DNA of 64,000 bases from Siniperca chuatsi (GCF_020085105.1 NC_058046.1:10128175-10192174), one strand, 5' to 3'; counted from the stretch's first letter, positions 38,804 to 53,800 are shown. A program made the numbers and translations. The notes: a model not told the origin generated them from the letters alone.

Positions 38804-41800
38804 ACAGTACTTCAGCAGAAGCCAGCTCGTGTTGCAGAGTTTTCACAGCGGTCTTGTCAGCCTGGGTGGTTTAAAAAAAATGTTAAAGCCAACAGTTAGG
38901 TTAGACTGCAGACTTCTGTTTTGTAAAATAAAGGTGTACTGACAAGTAGAGTGTTTTTTGGCTTGTTCACCTTTATACTACTACAATGAATTGCTTTTAT
39001 TACAGATACAAGCTGGGTTAATATTTTTTTGTTTTTGTTTTTTTTGCTCCAGAAATGATGATCACATATACGTGTTTATTCTCATCTTTTTTTCTGACCA
39101 CATCCCCCCATTTACATAGAATGCAACCTCTCATAGAAAAAAATATTGTGATTAAAATTGTTTTTAATAATATTTTTAACAATAAATAATATTTAAATGA
39201 AATTAAAAATAATATTCTAATAAAATAGTGTATAAAATAGTGTATATATATAATTGTACTATACAAACAAATCAGCCCCACATCAGTCAGTGGATTTTAA
39301 GTTGCCTCTGTGGTAATCAGACTTATGAACCCCATCATGGAATGTGATTGAAACACCACTCCCCTTTTTTTAAAGATGTTCTGACGCAAAGTGAAACCAA
39401 TAGAACAATACTCTTTGTGAGGGGCCTCTCAGTAATGACAGCAGCTGGTCTGATGTTCACTGAACAAGTCATTTCAGACAATTATGTACTTAGTTGATCT
39501 ACTTCTGTCCAGGGAAGCCCCTGTCAGTGGCACAACTGGGGCGCAATGACCAGCCGGCTCTTATGTAAACTTTCAGCTTGCCTTGTTCTTATTAGCATCA
39601 CTTCATTAAAATATTATCCACCTCCCAGTTTGTGGAGTGGCTCACCAAAACAGCACTGCGGCCTATTGTTTCCCCATGAGAAAAGGCATCCTTGAATAAT
39701 TAGCGGCCTGCCAGTGGAACGGCCTGTGATGTAACAGAACTGAGATGTTTGGCATTATAAGAATGTCCCATTTCCATTCGACACTGTGGCACTTTGGGGC
39801 CCTTTCATGTGTAGTCTAGCGTGCACGTCCCAGGGCGCTGGGGACCTCCCGGCCGCCTCGTCCTGGTGGGAGAGATGACACAGTCTCTGTCCATGACACA
39901 GTTCTCTTTCATCAGATGCAGGATTTCACATCATACAAGAGACTATTCATTTATAAATGGGCATTAGTTGCAACATCTTTTTTTTTTTTTTTTTTTTTAC
40001 CTTTTTAAAGTTTAATTGATTGACTTATTTTAGGTATTTAGGTGAAAATCAGAGTGAAACAGGTCTTTAAGGGAGGATGAGGAAAGGCCAGCAAGCAGCA
40101 GTATGGCAAGGATAAATGAACAAACAGCATTTTTGCCCTAAAAGGTGGCACGCTGTCCTTCGCTTCCCCCTGTTATGCCCCCATATTGTGAAGTGGTTCC
40201 TCTCATTGCGCAACCCCGCTGCAAACACTGTGGACCCCAAATCGGCTTACTCTCTCTAACCTCAGCAGGAATGGCATTTGGCCCGTTCAAATGTTATCAG
40301 TGTAATTCTTTGCTGTAGCACATAATTTCTAGTAAGTGTGTAGGCAGTGCAAGTGTAACATGTCGTGTGCTAATGTAATTGCTTCCAAATGTCAGTCAGC
40401 AAAATACAACTACCATATAGGAAAATTTACATCAGAATTGTGGTAACTTGAAAAATAATTATTGAAATTTTGCAGTTTTTTTTAAATATTAAGAAGAGCG
40501 AGCAAACATTTCATTAAATGTAATGTCACTCACATGCCACAGTTCAATGTCTTTAACATGGGAAGATACTACTGTTTGTAAATGTAATTAGGAAACTATG
40601 GCTTGTACTGTAGTAAAGTAAGCTGGTTCATTTGTTTCACATACAAGCATTTTTGGTCAGCTACATATTTTCACATACATGTCTTATGCCACGTCATGGT
40701 TTAGGCTTGTGTTATTGTTCACTGAAACGTAGCCCCATCTGTGACTTCACGCAAACCTTTGTGGGAAGATTAAAATGTTGTTTTCAAGCATTTTGTTGTA
40801 CCTATTCTCGCAATCCAACAGATTGCTGTCTGCTTGGAAAAATGAAATGTTTGCCCGGGACATAACCAACATTTTAATGCAGTATTTCCACAGACTGTGC
40901 CAACCACCAGCATGCCCTGAGCAGCGGACTTGACGTACATTTCCAGCATAGATGAAGAGTAGAGTGGTGTGGTGAAAGTTGTCAGTTTGTGAAAATGTCA
41001 GATGTAAATGCTGGTTTTGACTCGGGCAAATATTATATCATTCTGGCAGAAAGCAGACACCTGTGAGATCACGAAATCACAAATGCAAAATCACTCAGAA
41101 TGCAAAACGTCTTCTAACAGCCAACAGAACACACATACACACGCATATTATTTTAGTTACATAGGTCATGCTGCCCTCCTTGCCTTCTCTGACCTCCCAT
41201 GTGTCTGTAATATCCTGTGGCCTGGCTGTGAGGCTGTCAGCTGTATCAACTATGGAGAGGGCTTTTGGTTTGATCCTGATGACCAGAGGGCCGAGCGAGC
41301 GGTCCTCTCTTCCAGTCATGATTGAAAATTGCATGTAGATTTTGCTTCTTACAATATACTGACTGAAGAATGCCTTTGATAAATGTATTCGGATGTGGAT
41401 AAATGGTCAATGGAGCAATCAAAGTGCCTGTCTGGCTCCATAGACTTTAGCTTTTCTTGTGCCCCCGTTGCCCTCTTTCCCCCATCCCATCTAAACTGCA
41501 TTCTCAAAGTGATCTCTTATGCTTTCAGCCCAGTCCAGAGCCCAAGTGTCGCCCGCAGGTGTTGGTTTGTTACCTGTCTGGCATGGGGGTCTGCCAGTCT
41601 GGGTCATTCCCACTGTCCAGAACTGAGGCCAACAGGAAAGCTCATAAACACACAGGCCCCCTACAAAGGTCTGGTCCTCAGCTCCCTGACCCAGCCACAC
41701 ATCTGCCTCTGCTTAGGCCCCAGGTCCCCCTTACATTCCCACACACCTGGGAAGAATTACATACAGCATGTTTGAAGAAATACCCTCCCCAGGGTTACCC

Positions 41801-44800
41801 AAGCAGGCAATACAGGCAAAACACAGGCTTTGATATAAAGGCAGAACAGCAGGGTTGAATTCAAGTTCAGTTTCAAGCTGGTTTATGTTAGTGTGCAATC
41901 AGACCACAAGTCAAGTGTATTATTTGTTGATAGGTACCTTGGTTGTTGGTGCCTTTGGTACATAGAGAACTTAATCACTTAGTGGCCATCATCTGAATTC
42001 ATGACTCATCTCAGAATTTAAGCAGAGTATAATATAATACTGGTCAACACCTTTTAAACATAATGCCAAAGAATAACAATAATGCTTGCATGGCTGGTAC
42101 CAGTGGGAATCAAAAGCCCTAACTTGTTTTGCTACCTGTAGAGTTGTATGAGTCACGTTAATTGTGACTCTGAGAAGGGGCATCAGTAAGTACCTAAAAT
42201 AAACCTTAAAATGTGAGATTCTTTGGTTATAGTGCCTTAAAAGCAGGTTTTAAATTATGACATGACTAATTTAATGTGATTCATATTGCAGGTATACTTT
42301 GACTGTGGTGCCAAGGTGGATGTGGTGGACGTCCAAGGCCTCATTCTGTCCCCTGGCTTCCCCTACAACTACTCCTCTGGGACACACTGTGTTTGGCAGT
42401 TCTTTGTGCCTGTTGATTACCAGCTTATTCTGGAGATATTTGACTTTGACGTGTTTGAAAGCCATGATTCCACGGCACAGTACTCTGCCATCTCTAATTT
42501 TGAAGAGGAAGAGGCAGACGAAGAGGTGACTTTCACTCCTGGCAGCTTAGCGGCAGATGAAACTTCATCAGCAGCTAAAGATCCTATGCTTCAGAGAATA
42601 GGGGATGTCACAAAGACTCAGCAGTCATCCCAAGACGGTGAGGTCAAGCAAGTAGTGGTCCAGGAACAGTCCACAAAGATGGAGATTGCCAAAGTCTCCA
42701 ATTCTGCCAAAAGATCTGCAGATGATTCCTCTGGCCTACCTTCGCCACCTCCTCCCTCTCTTCTCCTCCTACCTGTTGCTGTGCCTCCAGGAGAAAAGGC
42801 TGTCAACTCTGCCTCTTCGTCTCACCTCAGGGGAGACCTCAACCCCAGTTCTAACCCAAGCACAGTTGTGGAGGAGACCACCCTTGCCTCGCCACACTCC
42901 ACTGACACTCCAGCTGTGAGCCCCGAAACCCAGCACTCAGTGCTTGATGCCTGCCCACACGATGTCCTCTACATCTCAGACCTCATCACCTTCTCCTCCA
43001 GGTTCTGTGGGTCCAACCGGCCTCCCAGCAGCCAGCTGGTTTTTGGCTCCAGCCAGGAGATGGTGGAGGTCATCATGGAGCTCATCACCACCACCCACTG
43101 GGGCCGCGGCTTTGCTCTTCTCTTCCACTACCACAACCTGACCGAGCCAGGGGTGGACCGCCGTGCTTCCGCTCCCACAGCCAGCAAGGTTGACTCTTTG
43201 CTGGCTGCTGTGAGTGGAGCTGCCTTCTTCGCTATGATACTTACAAGTGCCCTCTGCATCGTTTTCAGGTAACAGAAGTAGAGTAACTTTATTTAGAAAA
43301 GCAAAGAAAATATAAAAATAATAAAGACAAACTAGATTAGGGGCAATAAGTGTTGCGACCACCAGATTGACTTCTGTCACTAATAAATTGGAACAACAAG
43401 GGGGAAACTTCTGGATTAAATTATGGTTGCTACCTGGGCTAGTAGTTGTCATAAAGCATAGTCACATTTAGTGCTGAAATGATTAGTTGACAATCTATTT
43501 TTTATCATTTTCAAGACATTATGAAATTAATTAATAGTTTGGGATTTTTGAGTTGCTTAGGCTAAGACTTGGGCTTTGTTAAGATGGGGTAGGCATTTGT
43601 CTTTTTTTGTTTCTACACTAAACACTAATTTTCATAATAGAGAGAGAGAGATAAGCTCAAGACATGTGTCTGTTTTTTTCCAGAACAGAGTACAAGCTGA
43701 AAAGTAGTCATAAAGGCCAGAAATCAGCCACCAGGTGAAGCTTTTGAGTCATGAATATAAACGCCCCGGAGATAAATTATGATCATTTTTACTAAGCAGT
43801 AGAAAAACTAATACATATTGCACCTTTACCAGGTAGTTTTTTTATTAAAACCAGAAGGCAAAGTTTGTTTAATGTTTTATACAATGCAAAATTGTATTAA
43901 ACAATGGTCGTTCAGTCCACCACCACAAAATATCTCAACAAATACTCGATGGATTGCAATTTATTTTTTTAACTATTAGATGGATTGCCATGAAATATGG
44001 TATAGATATTCGCAGAGGATGGATCCCAGTGAGGTTGGTTATCCCCTGATCTTTCTTGGTCAAATTTTTCCATTATCCAGTGAAATATCTCAGCATCTAC
44101 TTGATAAATTGGCACAACATTTTGTGGAGACATGTTCCCCAGAGGATGTATCCTAATGACTATTTGGTGATCCCATCCATTTTAATCTATTCCTATCAAT
44201 TTTTTATTTGTCTGATGGCCATAACCCTGCAAAACTAATAACATACCCATCAGCCTCAGCTGTACTTTGTGTTTAGCGCTTATTAGCAAATGTTAGCATG
44301 CTAACATGCTAAACTAAGATGGGGAACATGGTAAGCATAGCTAACATACTGCTAAACATCAGCATGTTAGCATTGTCATTGTTAGCATGTTGCCATGCTG
44401 ACATTACCATATAGCGCAAAGCACAGCTGTACCGCTTCACAGAGCCACTAGTGTGGCTGTAGACTCTTAGTTTCTTTAAAAAATATATATTTTCTCAGAT
44501 AAAACTTTCAGATTCTTGTTTTTTGCTTTGTTTTTGAAACATAAACCCCATTTAACTCAGTCCTCAGTAAATATCCTCCTGAGAAAATTCACAAGTCTTA
44601 TCTTTGATTTCTCCCATGAATGAAAATGGGCTGGTGTGACAGTAAATGCACACACTCTCACAGATGCACACACTCGCACATACACAGTCAACACTTTATG
44701 TTGACTCAGCTGGAAGCCTCAGTCCCTGATGTGGTGACCCTTAGAGATTAGTTGGGTTTGGCTGCAAATGTGCGGCTTCCTTGATGTGGAGCATTCTCAC

Positions 44801-47800
44801 CATAGACGACGGGGCATTCAAGGTACAGCACCTGGCATCAATTCCAGCACACAAAAACACAGAGGCTACATGAAAGTGAATGGGCGGAGAAATATGGGGA
44901 AAAGGGACAACAAGGAGAATTAAAACTCAATATGAGTTTGGTACCAATAGCATTGTTAGACAATCAAAAGGTGTAATTTACAAGCTGTTCCCTCTTGTCC
45001 ATCCCAGGGGACAATGAACACAAGCTGTGGGGTTAAGTTTGTAATACTATCTGTTCTGACAAGGTGACTGTTTTACCCTACTGGTCCAGATAGATTCAAA
45101 ATCCAGGAAGGTTTAGATTTGTGTCACCCCTGTTTTTAATATGATTTGTGTTAATTTCAAATGCAGCTCAGTGTCTCCAACTCATCCGTTAGGCACAATA
45201 ACTCCACAGGTTCTCACTATTAATGGCAGGGAAATTGGAAACACGTGTTTAATAAAATGAAAGTGTAATTAGCAAGAACAACAACACGAGTCATTCAGAA
45301 GCCAGGAAATGCATTACCATGAAATGTCAAGCTCATGAGCACCCTCAGTAGCTGTTTTATTTTTCTCATTCAGTTGTTCCCTATTAATTTAAATGAGTTC
45401 ACAGAAATCATTGGAAAACAACTAGCCTGGCGAGCTAGGCGAGATCTTACAAGTTTAAAGCAGCAGTAAGATTAACTCCCAAAGTCCCCTCTGGTCAAAA
45501 AAAACACCAAAGGGGGATGAGAGTCACAGCAGGGGTTGCCCTCGGTTGACCGGTGGCTGGTAATGAACTCATTCAGCTGTAAGAGTAATTTTTAAGAAGA
45601 GGGTACTTGCTCAAGTATTTCTTCATGCTTAAGACTCAAGAACAGGACAGAAAAGTGGTATTAGTAATTTTCTCAGTTGTAAAAGAATCTAATATTAATA
45701 GTCACCAGTTTGTCTGTGGAAACAAATACTGGACATGGCTATCTGCAGTGAAAAAGTGACAGCGGTGCATCCCTACAGGAAAAAAGCAATGCATAGCAAT
45801 AACATCTCAGTAACAACCACTATGTGAACCGCTAGAGTTGTGGCATGTGTGAATGCACGATCATGGTGGATCCTGCTCCGTCATCCAACACCGCAATAGA
45901 GCAACTATTGAGGGGGAAATAACCACGGGTATGTTGGAGCTATTATATATTGAGTGAGGTGGTTACTATGTCAAAAAGCTCCCATTTCAGTACAGTTGTA
46001 TGGGTAAAGTGTCCATTTTTCTGGTCAAATTGTGAACACCAGAGGGATTTTTATTCTTGGGAAAACTCTGCTAAGAGTGGAAAAAATAGGGGTCATTCAT
46101 AAAAGCTGGTTTTTGGATATGTCTGTAATTATAAACTGAATTGCTGTGGTATTGTATGTTTTCCAGATCCAAACTGTGTCCAAAAAGAGCCAGCTCCTGT
46201 GCATCCAGCAACTCTGAGGTACAGACACTACTGTATACTCTTTCTTTCCAATTCCTCCCCTTTCTACATGTCACTCTCTCTCCTTCCCTACCTGTCTTCT
46301 TCTCTCTATTGTCTTATTTGTCAGTTAGACATTCCTCTGACAAGAGAGCTTTATCTGGGATCACAGTCAACACTGTTGACTGCAGCACTGCCCCTCCACT
46401 CCCCACAGAGCGCTACCACCTCTGGTTCACATTGGGTCATATAGTTTTGAAACAAAAGTTGATCAACCTGATGAAGAAGCAGGGGGGATTTTAAAATGTG
46501 TTCTAGTGATTTGCATCATGAAATAATGAGTTGTAAACTGCTGAAATTGTTGCTTGCTATTATTCACATCAATTTCTATGACGCTCTCAGAATGAGGAGG
46601 GAAAGTTTTGCAGCTGACGCAAGGTCTGTGACACCCTAAAGGCTGTATATCAATAATATTAAAATCTGTTAGCTTCCATTATCCATGTCAGTTGTGTCTT
46701 AGTAACAATCACATCTTGCATCACAGTACTTTTATAGCTATTTTTTTTTTCAACAAAAATACATTTTATTTAAAGGGGAACTCCACCAATTTTACACATC
46801 CACGTCTATTTACAGGTATTGGTGAGGACTACTGCATATGTGGAAAAAAGTTGTATAAAGGCTCCAGAGAAAGATGCCTGAAATCTGCTTTTGTCTGAAT
46901 TGCCTCAAGTGATGTCACATGAGTTGGCGTTGGTTGGGGCTAAAGACTACAAGTTTGAAAATGAAACAAAATCTGGGGGTGTGGAGTTGGAAAGAATTTA
47001 GCTTAGACCTCTGTAGCCCATTCCTCATCTCTGCTTGAGGCTAGCAGCTCAAGGCTACATTAGCTACTACTAGCATAACACTCCTGAATCTCTGACCTGA
47101 ACTGTTGGAGGTCAAGTTGCATTGTGGGTAATGTAGGTTTTATGAATTGAATCAAAAATACAACCTCTCTGGTTCTGCTGCATCGAATTTTGATTCTTTA
47201 AAAAAACAAAAAGATATCACTGTTACTTTTAGATAGTATTCTTTGTATACACTATGTATACGTGGATTTGTGTTGACTGCCGCTGTTCTGTGGCTCGGTG
47301 CATTGCAAGACAATGCTACGGCTGGCTTTGGGGCTTGATTCTCTCTGGGAACACTTGTACTGAACATGTTTGCACTGCTTGTATCATGATGATACACTGT
47401 GGATAAAAACTGAATGGAAATGTGCTGTGTGCTTTTGTTGTAGGTGCCAGAGGGAGTCCAGAACACCAGGGCTGAGGTCAGCGAGCTGCAACTGATGGCT
47501 GAGAATCAGACCAACCTGGAGGCAACCACAGAGCAGGACAACAACAACGACAGCCTGCCACACACAGGTTGGGAAGACACACACACCTGAATGCATGCAC
47601 ACAATGGATAGACTGATATATTGGATTGCTGATGTTGGCTCCTCAATACAAAAAACAATTAAAGGTACTGTACTGCTGAACATGTTTAATCTATATTTTG
47701 GTAGGTCTCAGTTCCTCTTGCAGAGTTCTAAGATATATTGTATTACAGCAAGCCCAAAGCCCACAATTGCACATTATTGTGGATGTCATTCATTTTGAGT

Positions 47801-50800
47801 TGTATTTACACAACGTGTTTATACTTTTGACTAGAATAATTTTAGGAATGATAATAACACCTTCAGGAATATAAATCTGCCATTAATTCATTTCCTTGCA
47901 AAGCAATAATCGTTAATGTTTTAGTGCAGTCATTTAAAAGTGAGGGCCTGGGGTTTGAGGAATGTGCCTCAATTGCTGTCAGTTGATGTTTTTCAGGAGA
48001 TGACTTGTCAATCAAAAAGTGTGGGATTGGATTGTCTGCTCATGAATATCTCTAGGTGGTGCTCCTTCTTTGTATGTTCATCTGTGGTGGTTATCTCTGC
48101 TCATGCTAACCACCCAGTTCTTCTGTTTATTCTAAGCAAATTGCCACTGTTGTTTCTGGAAAACAGGAAATATTTCTTGCCTTCCAGGAGTTTTCCTAGG
48201 AAAGATTTACCCAACACTGAGTGTTACAAGCTTTCATGAACCGGTTATAGGTTGAATCACTATTGTGTTATAAATATGTCATAAGATATTACTTCAAATT
48301 ACAAAAACAAACTGTGTCTGAGGAACCCTCTGTGGACTCTGGGTCTGTACAGTTTTCAATGGAAAGGAAAATTGCATTAGTTTTGGAGCAGCACACAGGC
48401 TTGATCCTGGAACAATCCAAAGGCTTCTCTCTCTCTCTCTCTCAGTGGGACTGAACCCAGGCTGAGAGATTTGTGGGTTGTGGCATTTAACCCACAAAGC
48501 AGCCTGGGAGTAGCTTGAACACCAGGGGAGTACAGTCCCCTTCTCTGTGTGCGCCAGTCACGGTGTAAGGAGTTTACACCAAAACACACAGCTTATAAAC
48601 AGTGAAGGAGTTGAGATTAGCCTACTCTGCATGTTGTTTCATTGAACCATTTAAATTGCAGTACAACATCATAAGCTCTGTTGCTTTTCTGAGTGGCAAA
48701 CAGTCCTTACTTAAAGAAGTAGGCAGCAGGAAATCAATGTAGAGCATTGGCATAAAATAAATGTCAATGGTGAAAACTGTTATAATGTACAAAGTTTGAA
48801 TTTACACATAATTACAGCCATTAGACCCAAACTGCCCAACTACTGCTTTGCCAGTTTCTCTCTGAAACTGCTCTGCGCTCCAAATCATATATACAAGCAC
48901 TATTACAGTTCAATAAAACTATTAAAAATGGGCTTGTCATCAATGTTCTCAATATATTTTGTGTATATTTTATTTCTGTGTTTCTATAGTCAGTGCTGGC
49001 GGTGACATTTCCCAGAATGCAGAGGTGGACCTCTGCTGCAGCGGTCTGACTGAACTCGACCTTGGTGCTGATGAGGTCTTCATTGTATCTTCAGCACCTA
49101 GCCCAAGCAGGCTACCCTTCGCACCTCACACAGTAAGGCCCAGTTTCATGCCAATACATTTGTCTATGTTGTCACCTTCCAGGACAAGGATATTACTTGC
49201 TCCAAAGCTAAACATTCAGAAGCCCTAGAAATCTACATAGTAGCAGCGTGGCTCTATGGATGGCAATGTCAGTCGGTCGGTCGGTCCACCACTTTGGTCC
49301 AGACTGAAATATCTCAACAACTATTGAATGGATTTTCCATGAAATTTAGTGCAGACATTTATGATCCCCAGAGGATGAAGCCTATTGTCTTTGGTGATCC
49401 CCTGACTTTTCATCTAGCGCTACCATGAGATTGACATTTGTGGTTTTAAGTGAAATGTCTTAACAACTAGTGGATGGATTGCCATGAAATTTGGTACAGA
49501 CATTCTTGCGCCCTCAGGATGAAATCTGGTGATCCCTTCACTCTCCATATTGCACCGTCATCAGGTCAGAATTTCCGTTTGACTTACGTTTATGAACAAA
49601 TACCTGCAAAACTAGTGACATTCCCATCAGCCTCAGCTGTACTTTGTGTTTAGTGCTAATTAGCAAATGTTAGCATGCTAACACGCTGAACTAAGATGGT
49701 GAACATTATACCTGCTAAACATCAGAATGTTAGCAATGTTATTGTGAGCATGTTAGCATGCTGACATAAGCATTTAGCTCAAAGCACCGCTGTGCCTATA
49801 GCTACACAGAGCCGCTAACATGGGTGTAGTCTTGTTTCCTCAATTCTCCAGGCAAGTGCAGGAAAAAAGTGGCCTTGATGTTATACAGTGAACAGTGAAA
49901 TTGTCTATTTAATCTCAAGGCCAAACTTTCAGTGGGCGATCTGCTCGCTTTAGGGAAATGATCCCTGAACCAATGATCATCAGAGGTGACAGGGCATTCA
50001 TTGCTTTGAATTGACCCAGGGTTCCTAATATGACTGACACCATTTTATTGGCGTATACATGGTCATACAGTCTAAAACTATGAAAACTATGAGGACATAA
50101 ATGGTAAATGAGGATAATTAAAAGATGGGAGGAACGTTGAGGAAGAAGCAACGGTTCGACCAAGCTTTTTTTTCTCTGCTCTCTTTTGTATTCTCTTGGA
50201 ATAAGAGTTGGCATAAACCAGCTTTGGCAGCTTTTTGAAGGACTGGCAAGCTTTTCTGCAGCCTAGGCTAATGGAGTATTATCTACAGAGCCAGATTCCC
50301 AGCTCCAATTGTGTGTGTGTTTGTGTGTCAGTGTGTGTCATGCACGCTTTGGCACACAGTGTGTGGTCTGACTGTGTGTGTCCTCGATGCAGACGTCCAT
50401 GTAAATAATGTTTGAGAAATGTTGCTTGGGCTAACAGTGGCAAAGGTCACTGGAAAATGTCCAATTCATCTTCTCAATGTCGTTGCCAGGTGAACTTCCA
50501 GGTTAGTGAGGTATTTTCATGCCACACACACCACCAAATATGTAGACGTGCATAAAGCCATGAACCCCCATTTGATAACATTTTGTTGCAAAGGACCCCT
50601 TCTAAGAAGAGCTTCAATTTAGTTACAATAAAGCAACGCGAAGACCTTAAAACCATTTTTGCTGTAGGCAGGGTGATGAGATCAAGGCAGAGAATTCTGG
50701 ATCAAAGTGGTCTTGTACATGCCTCGCTGTACGAAATTAAAGAGACTGAATTCAACTGTTTCTGATTTTTTTGGGGGAGTATGTCAAACTTCTCCAGGGT

Positions 50801-53800
50801 CTCAGACCCCACCCTTGGAACCACGGTTTATAAGTGAATGTGTTGGGTGACTGATTTCTCATCTCGTGTGTCAAATCTGAAAGTTGCCATTGTGTTCGTG
50901 AGGCTTTAGTGACGAAAAGAACTTTTTTTTTTAAACCCCTAGCTAATTCTTGTCTAGACAAAGCTAGTTGCTAGTGACTCTGTGTAAAGGATTATCTGGA
51001 CTCGTTCTGTCTGATGGTTGCAACCCCTGAAAACCTTCTCCCTCCCCTGATCAACAGCAGCTGACCGATCAGGAAATATAACGTGGCCTTTGCACATTTA
51101 ACCTGTCAATCACAATTAGCCTCTCCTGGTTGCTCAAGCAAATATGACCCATACAAGTCTCAATACTGTAAAGTGTCCTCTCAAATAGTCATTTGTTTGG
51201 ACCTTAATGTACAGTTAATGTACAGTTCAGATGGTAAGAGTTGTGCAGACACAACACCACAAATGTGACTGAAATCATTCCAAAGCCACTGCTGTTCTCT
51301 TGACAGCTTTAATATAGTTTAATAAATAACGATTGAGATTGGTACGTGAGCCACACACGCTTAGCTGGCTGGCTGTGTGACTGAGCAGGCCAAGCTAATC
51401 AGCACAGTTCCGTCTTGTTAATCCATTAATGTAGTACACAACACAATCTGCAGGGAGAAATTCAGCTGTGAGGAGGAAATGTAGCAGGTGCAATCAGCAG
51501 ACTGGCATCAGTCAGTTCCTAATATCCCTATCCTAAGTACTATGTTGTTGCATGCTACTGTTTGAGTGCTGATTCTGGTTGACAGCAATTTAATTTAAAG
51601 GTGGGGTATGCGTTTCTGGAGAAATCCAATACCATGACAAATATCATGATATACAGTGAACAACGACACAGCAAATAATGTAACTAATGTTAGCAAGGTT
51701 GTGGGTTAGCAAACTGTCGCTACAGTTGCTGCTGCCAGCCAGAGAGGACGAGATGTTTCCCAGAGCCAGCACACCAGCTCCAGACAGCGATACTCACAAC
51801 TCTCCTGCTACTATAGCTAACAACACAACAACAGCATATCTTGGCAAACTAGAAAGTAAGCTGAACGTCCGTGGGCAAGTCATTTAACGTAACCTGACAC
51901 ACAAATCATGGCTGGAAGAGTGTTGTGTGGCTCGGTCCGAGCCACTTTGTTTTCCATTTACAGAGCCTGGGCTGTGTACAAACACAGGATATTTTTTTCA
52001 GCTCACACACAGAATGCACAGCTAGCGGGCCATGAGGAGATATTTGCTGAATTTGACAAAAAGACATGTATTGGATTAGAATACTTTAAGAAGAATAGAA
52101 GAATACTTTTCTTACTGTTTGAGATGTAATTATTTGGTAAATTTGGTAATTTCTGTCATTTCTGGTGTCTGACTTCACCAATGAAATAATAGATCTGATA
52201 CCTTCTCCTTATTGCTTGATAGTATTACCCACCTGTTTTCAAAATCAAAATCATCTTTATTGGTCATGTATGTGTACCCATACAAGGAATTTGACTCTGT
52301 TTTTTCGTTTCTCTGAGTGTACATACACAGAAATAGACATATACAGCTAAAAACAAGGTGTTGCAGGATGTAAACACCAGTTTTTCAAAGAACTTCAGGG
52401 CAACTGGCCTGTAGTTATTTAATCCTTCACACTGGGACTTCACACAGCTCCAGTGATTGTCTTTACATTAACATTTACAATGAGATAAAGCAGTGCTATT
52501 GTTACTATGTGAGTCCAGTCTTTCCATTGATGCTCAATACCAAAGATGTGTGCGTGATTCAGTAACAAGCCTGCTGCTCAGTGCAGGTCATTGACCATTG
52601 TAGCTGCAGTTGAGTGCTTGAGCATAATGTCACCTCTGATATGTGAGCTATTTATGTTGGTGGTCGTATTCATTCCTAATTAGTTAGTTTATCCTCTCTA
52701 GGCCACTCTTGTCTTTTAACCTTTGTTCTTCTAGGGAAGATTTGTTTGTTACAGATGGGTTTTTTTCAGCACTTCCTTGCATTGCAGTTGGGGATCATAA
52801 ACATCAGAGACAAAAATCAAATTTTTAAGGCAGCTCTTAATATAATCTCCTGAGACAGCTAAAGTCTCCCAATGTGGCTGCCGGTGGACATGCTATGTCA
52901 CTTAAAAGTCTCTCTGTTGGTGCCCACTGCAGACAGGCCCAGACTACTCATTTTAATTTATACATTTTTTCTGTGTCTCTTAGCAGCGGGAGAGGTTTCT
53001 GCGGCACAGTGACACTGGTCCCAGCCCTGCAGGTGACTGGCCCTCACCAGACTCCACCACCTCACCTACTGGTGCCAGGTCCGCCAAGGACGGCAGCGGC
53101 GGCTGTGCCAGACCGAGAGCGTGGAGCGTACGCACCTTCCAGGACTTCCTCTCTCCACTGCCGCAGCTGCATAAGAAGTGGTGCAGCTGGAACTCCACCA
53201 GTCCCTTCACCAAGCTGGTGGACAGCGTCAGTACTAGAACCTTTGATGTTTTCACACCCAGGACCATTTATGGCATGTGAGGTTGATGAGGAATGGTCGT
53301 GCAAGAGTGTGTCGCAGTCAGTTGGGTTACTTTCATTTGTTTCCAATATAAATAACCATGTCTTTACAATTGCCTTGATAAGGTGTTCTTACTTGACTTA
53401 AAGGGTCATTTCACCAAAAGTACAAAAAACACTGACTTCCTGTGGCACTTAACCACACAGATAGTTTTGATTTTACCAGGACATTGTCTCTGAAAAGACA
53501 TGTTGATGTTGATTTTTCCACATATTACTGAGGTGGATGCAGAAATCTCAGATATGGAGATCTCAAAACCTGGATAAATAAAATTTAAGCTATCCGCATG
53601 TCTATATACCACCAAGAGTAAGTAGGAAAATATGTTTTTTTGGTAATTTGGGTAAATTTTAAGAAATTTCTTGAAACTGTTGAAATTCCATTTGAACTGA
53701 CAGATTATTCTATCCTCTTATTTGTTCCATTGATTTAAGGAAAACAAGATTTTAAGACTTGAAATGACCGTAATAGTAGGAAGTCTGTTTCCTAAATCAC

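Larger units (their letters stand above)
33020..42291 (+). other. 9.3-kb first intron of the CUB gene
   Basis: Holds a (TG)n tract, a hAT-like relic, a fold-back transposon and a poly(T) tract, listed separately. Two overlapping frames at 41.4-41.9 kb (130 and 133 codons) lack any recognisable protein. First introns of this size often contain enhancers, but I can point to no specific one. Confidence 0.55.

Noticed and set aside
41383..41858. Two overlapping frames of 130 and 133 codons
   Set aside because: Different frames over the same intronic stretch, Pro/Ser-rich composition, and no domain or convincing splice sites that connect them to the CUB gene.
51687..51887. 66-codon plus-strand frame
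   Set aside because: It sits inside an interspersed repeat whose opening sequence I recognise as high-copy in fish.
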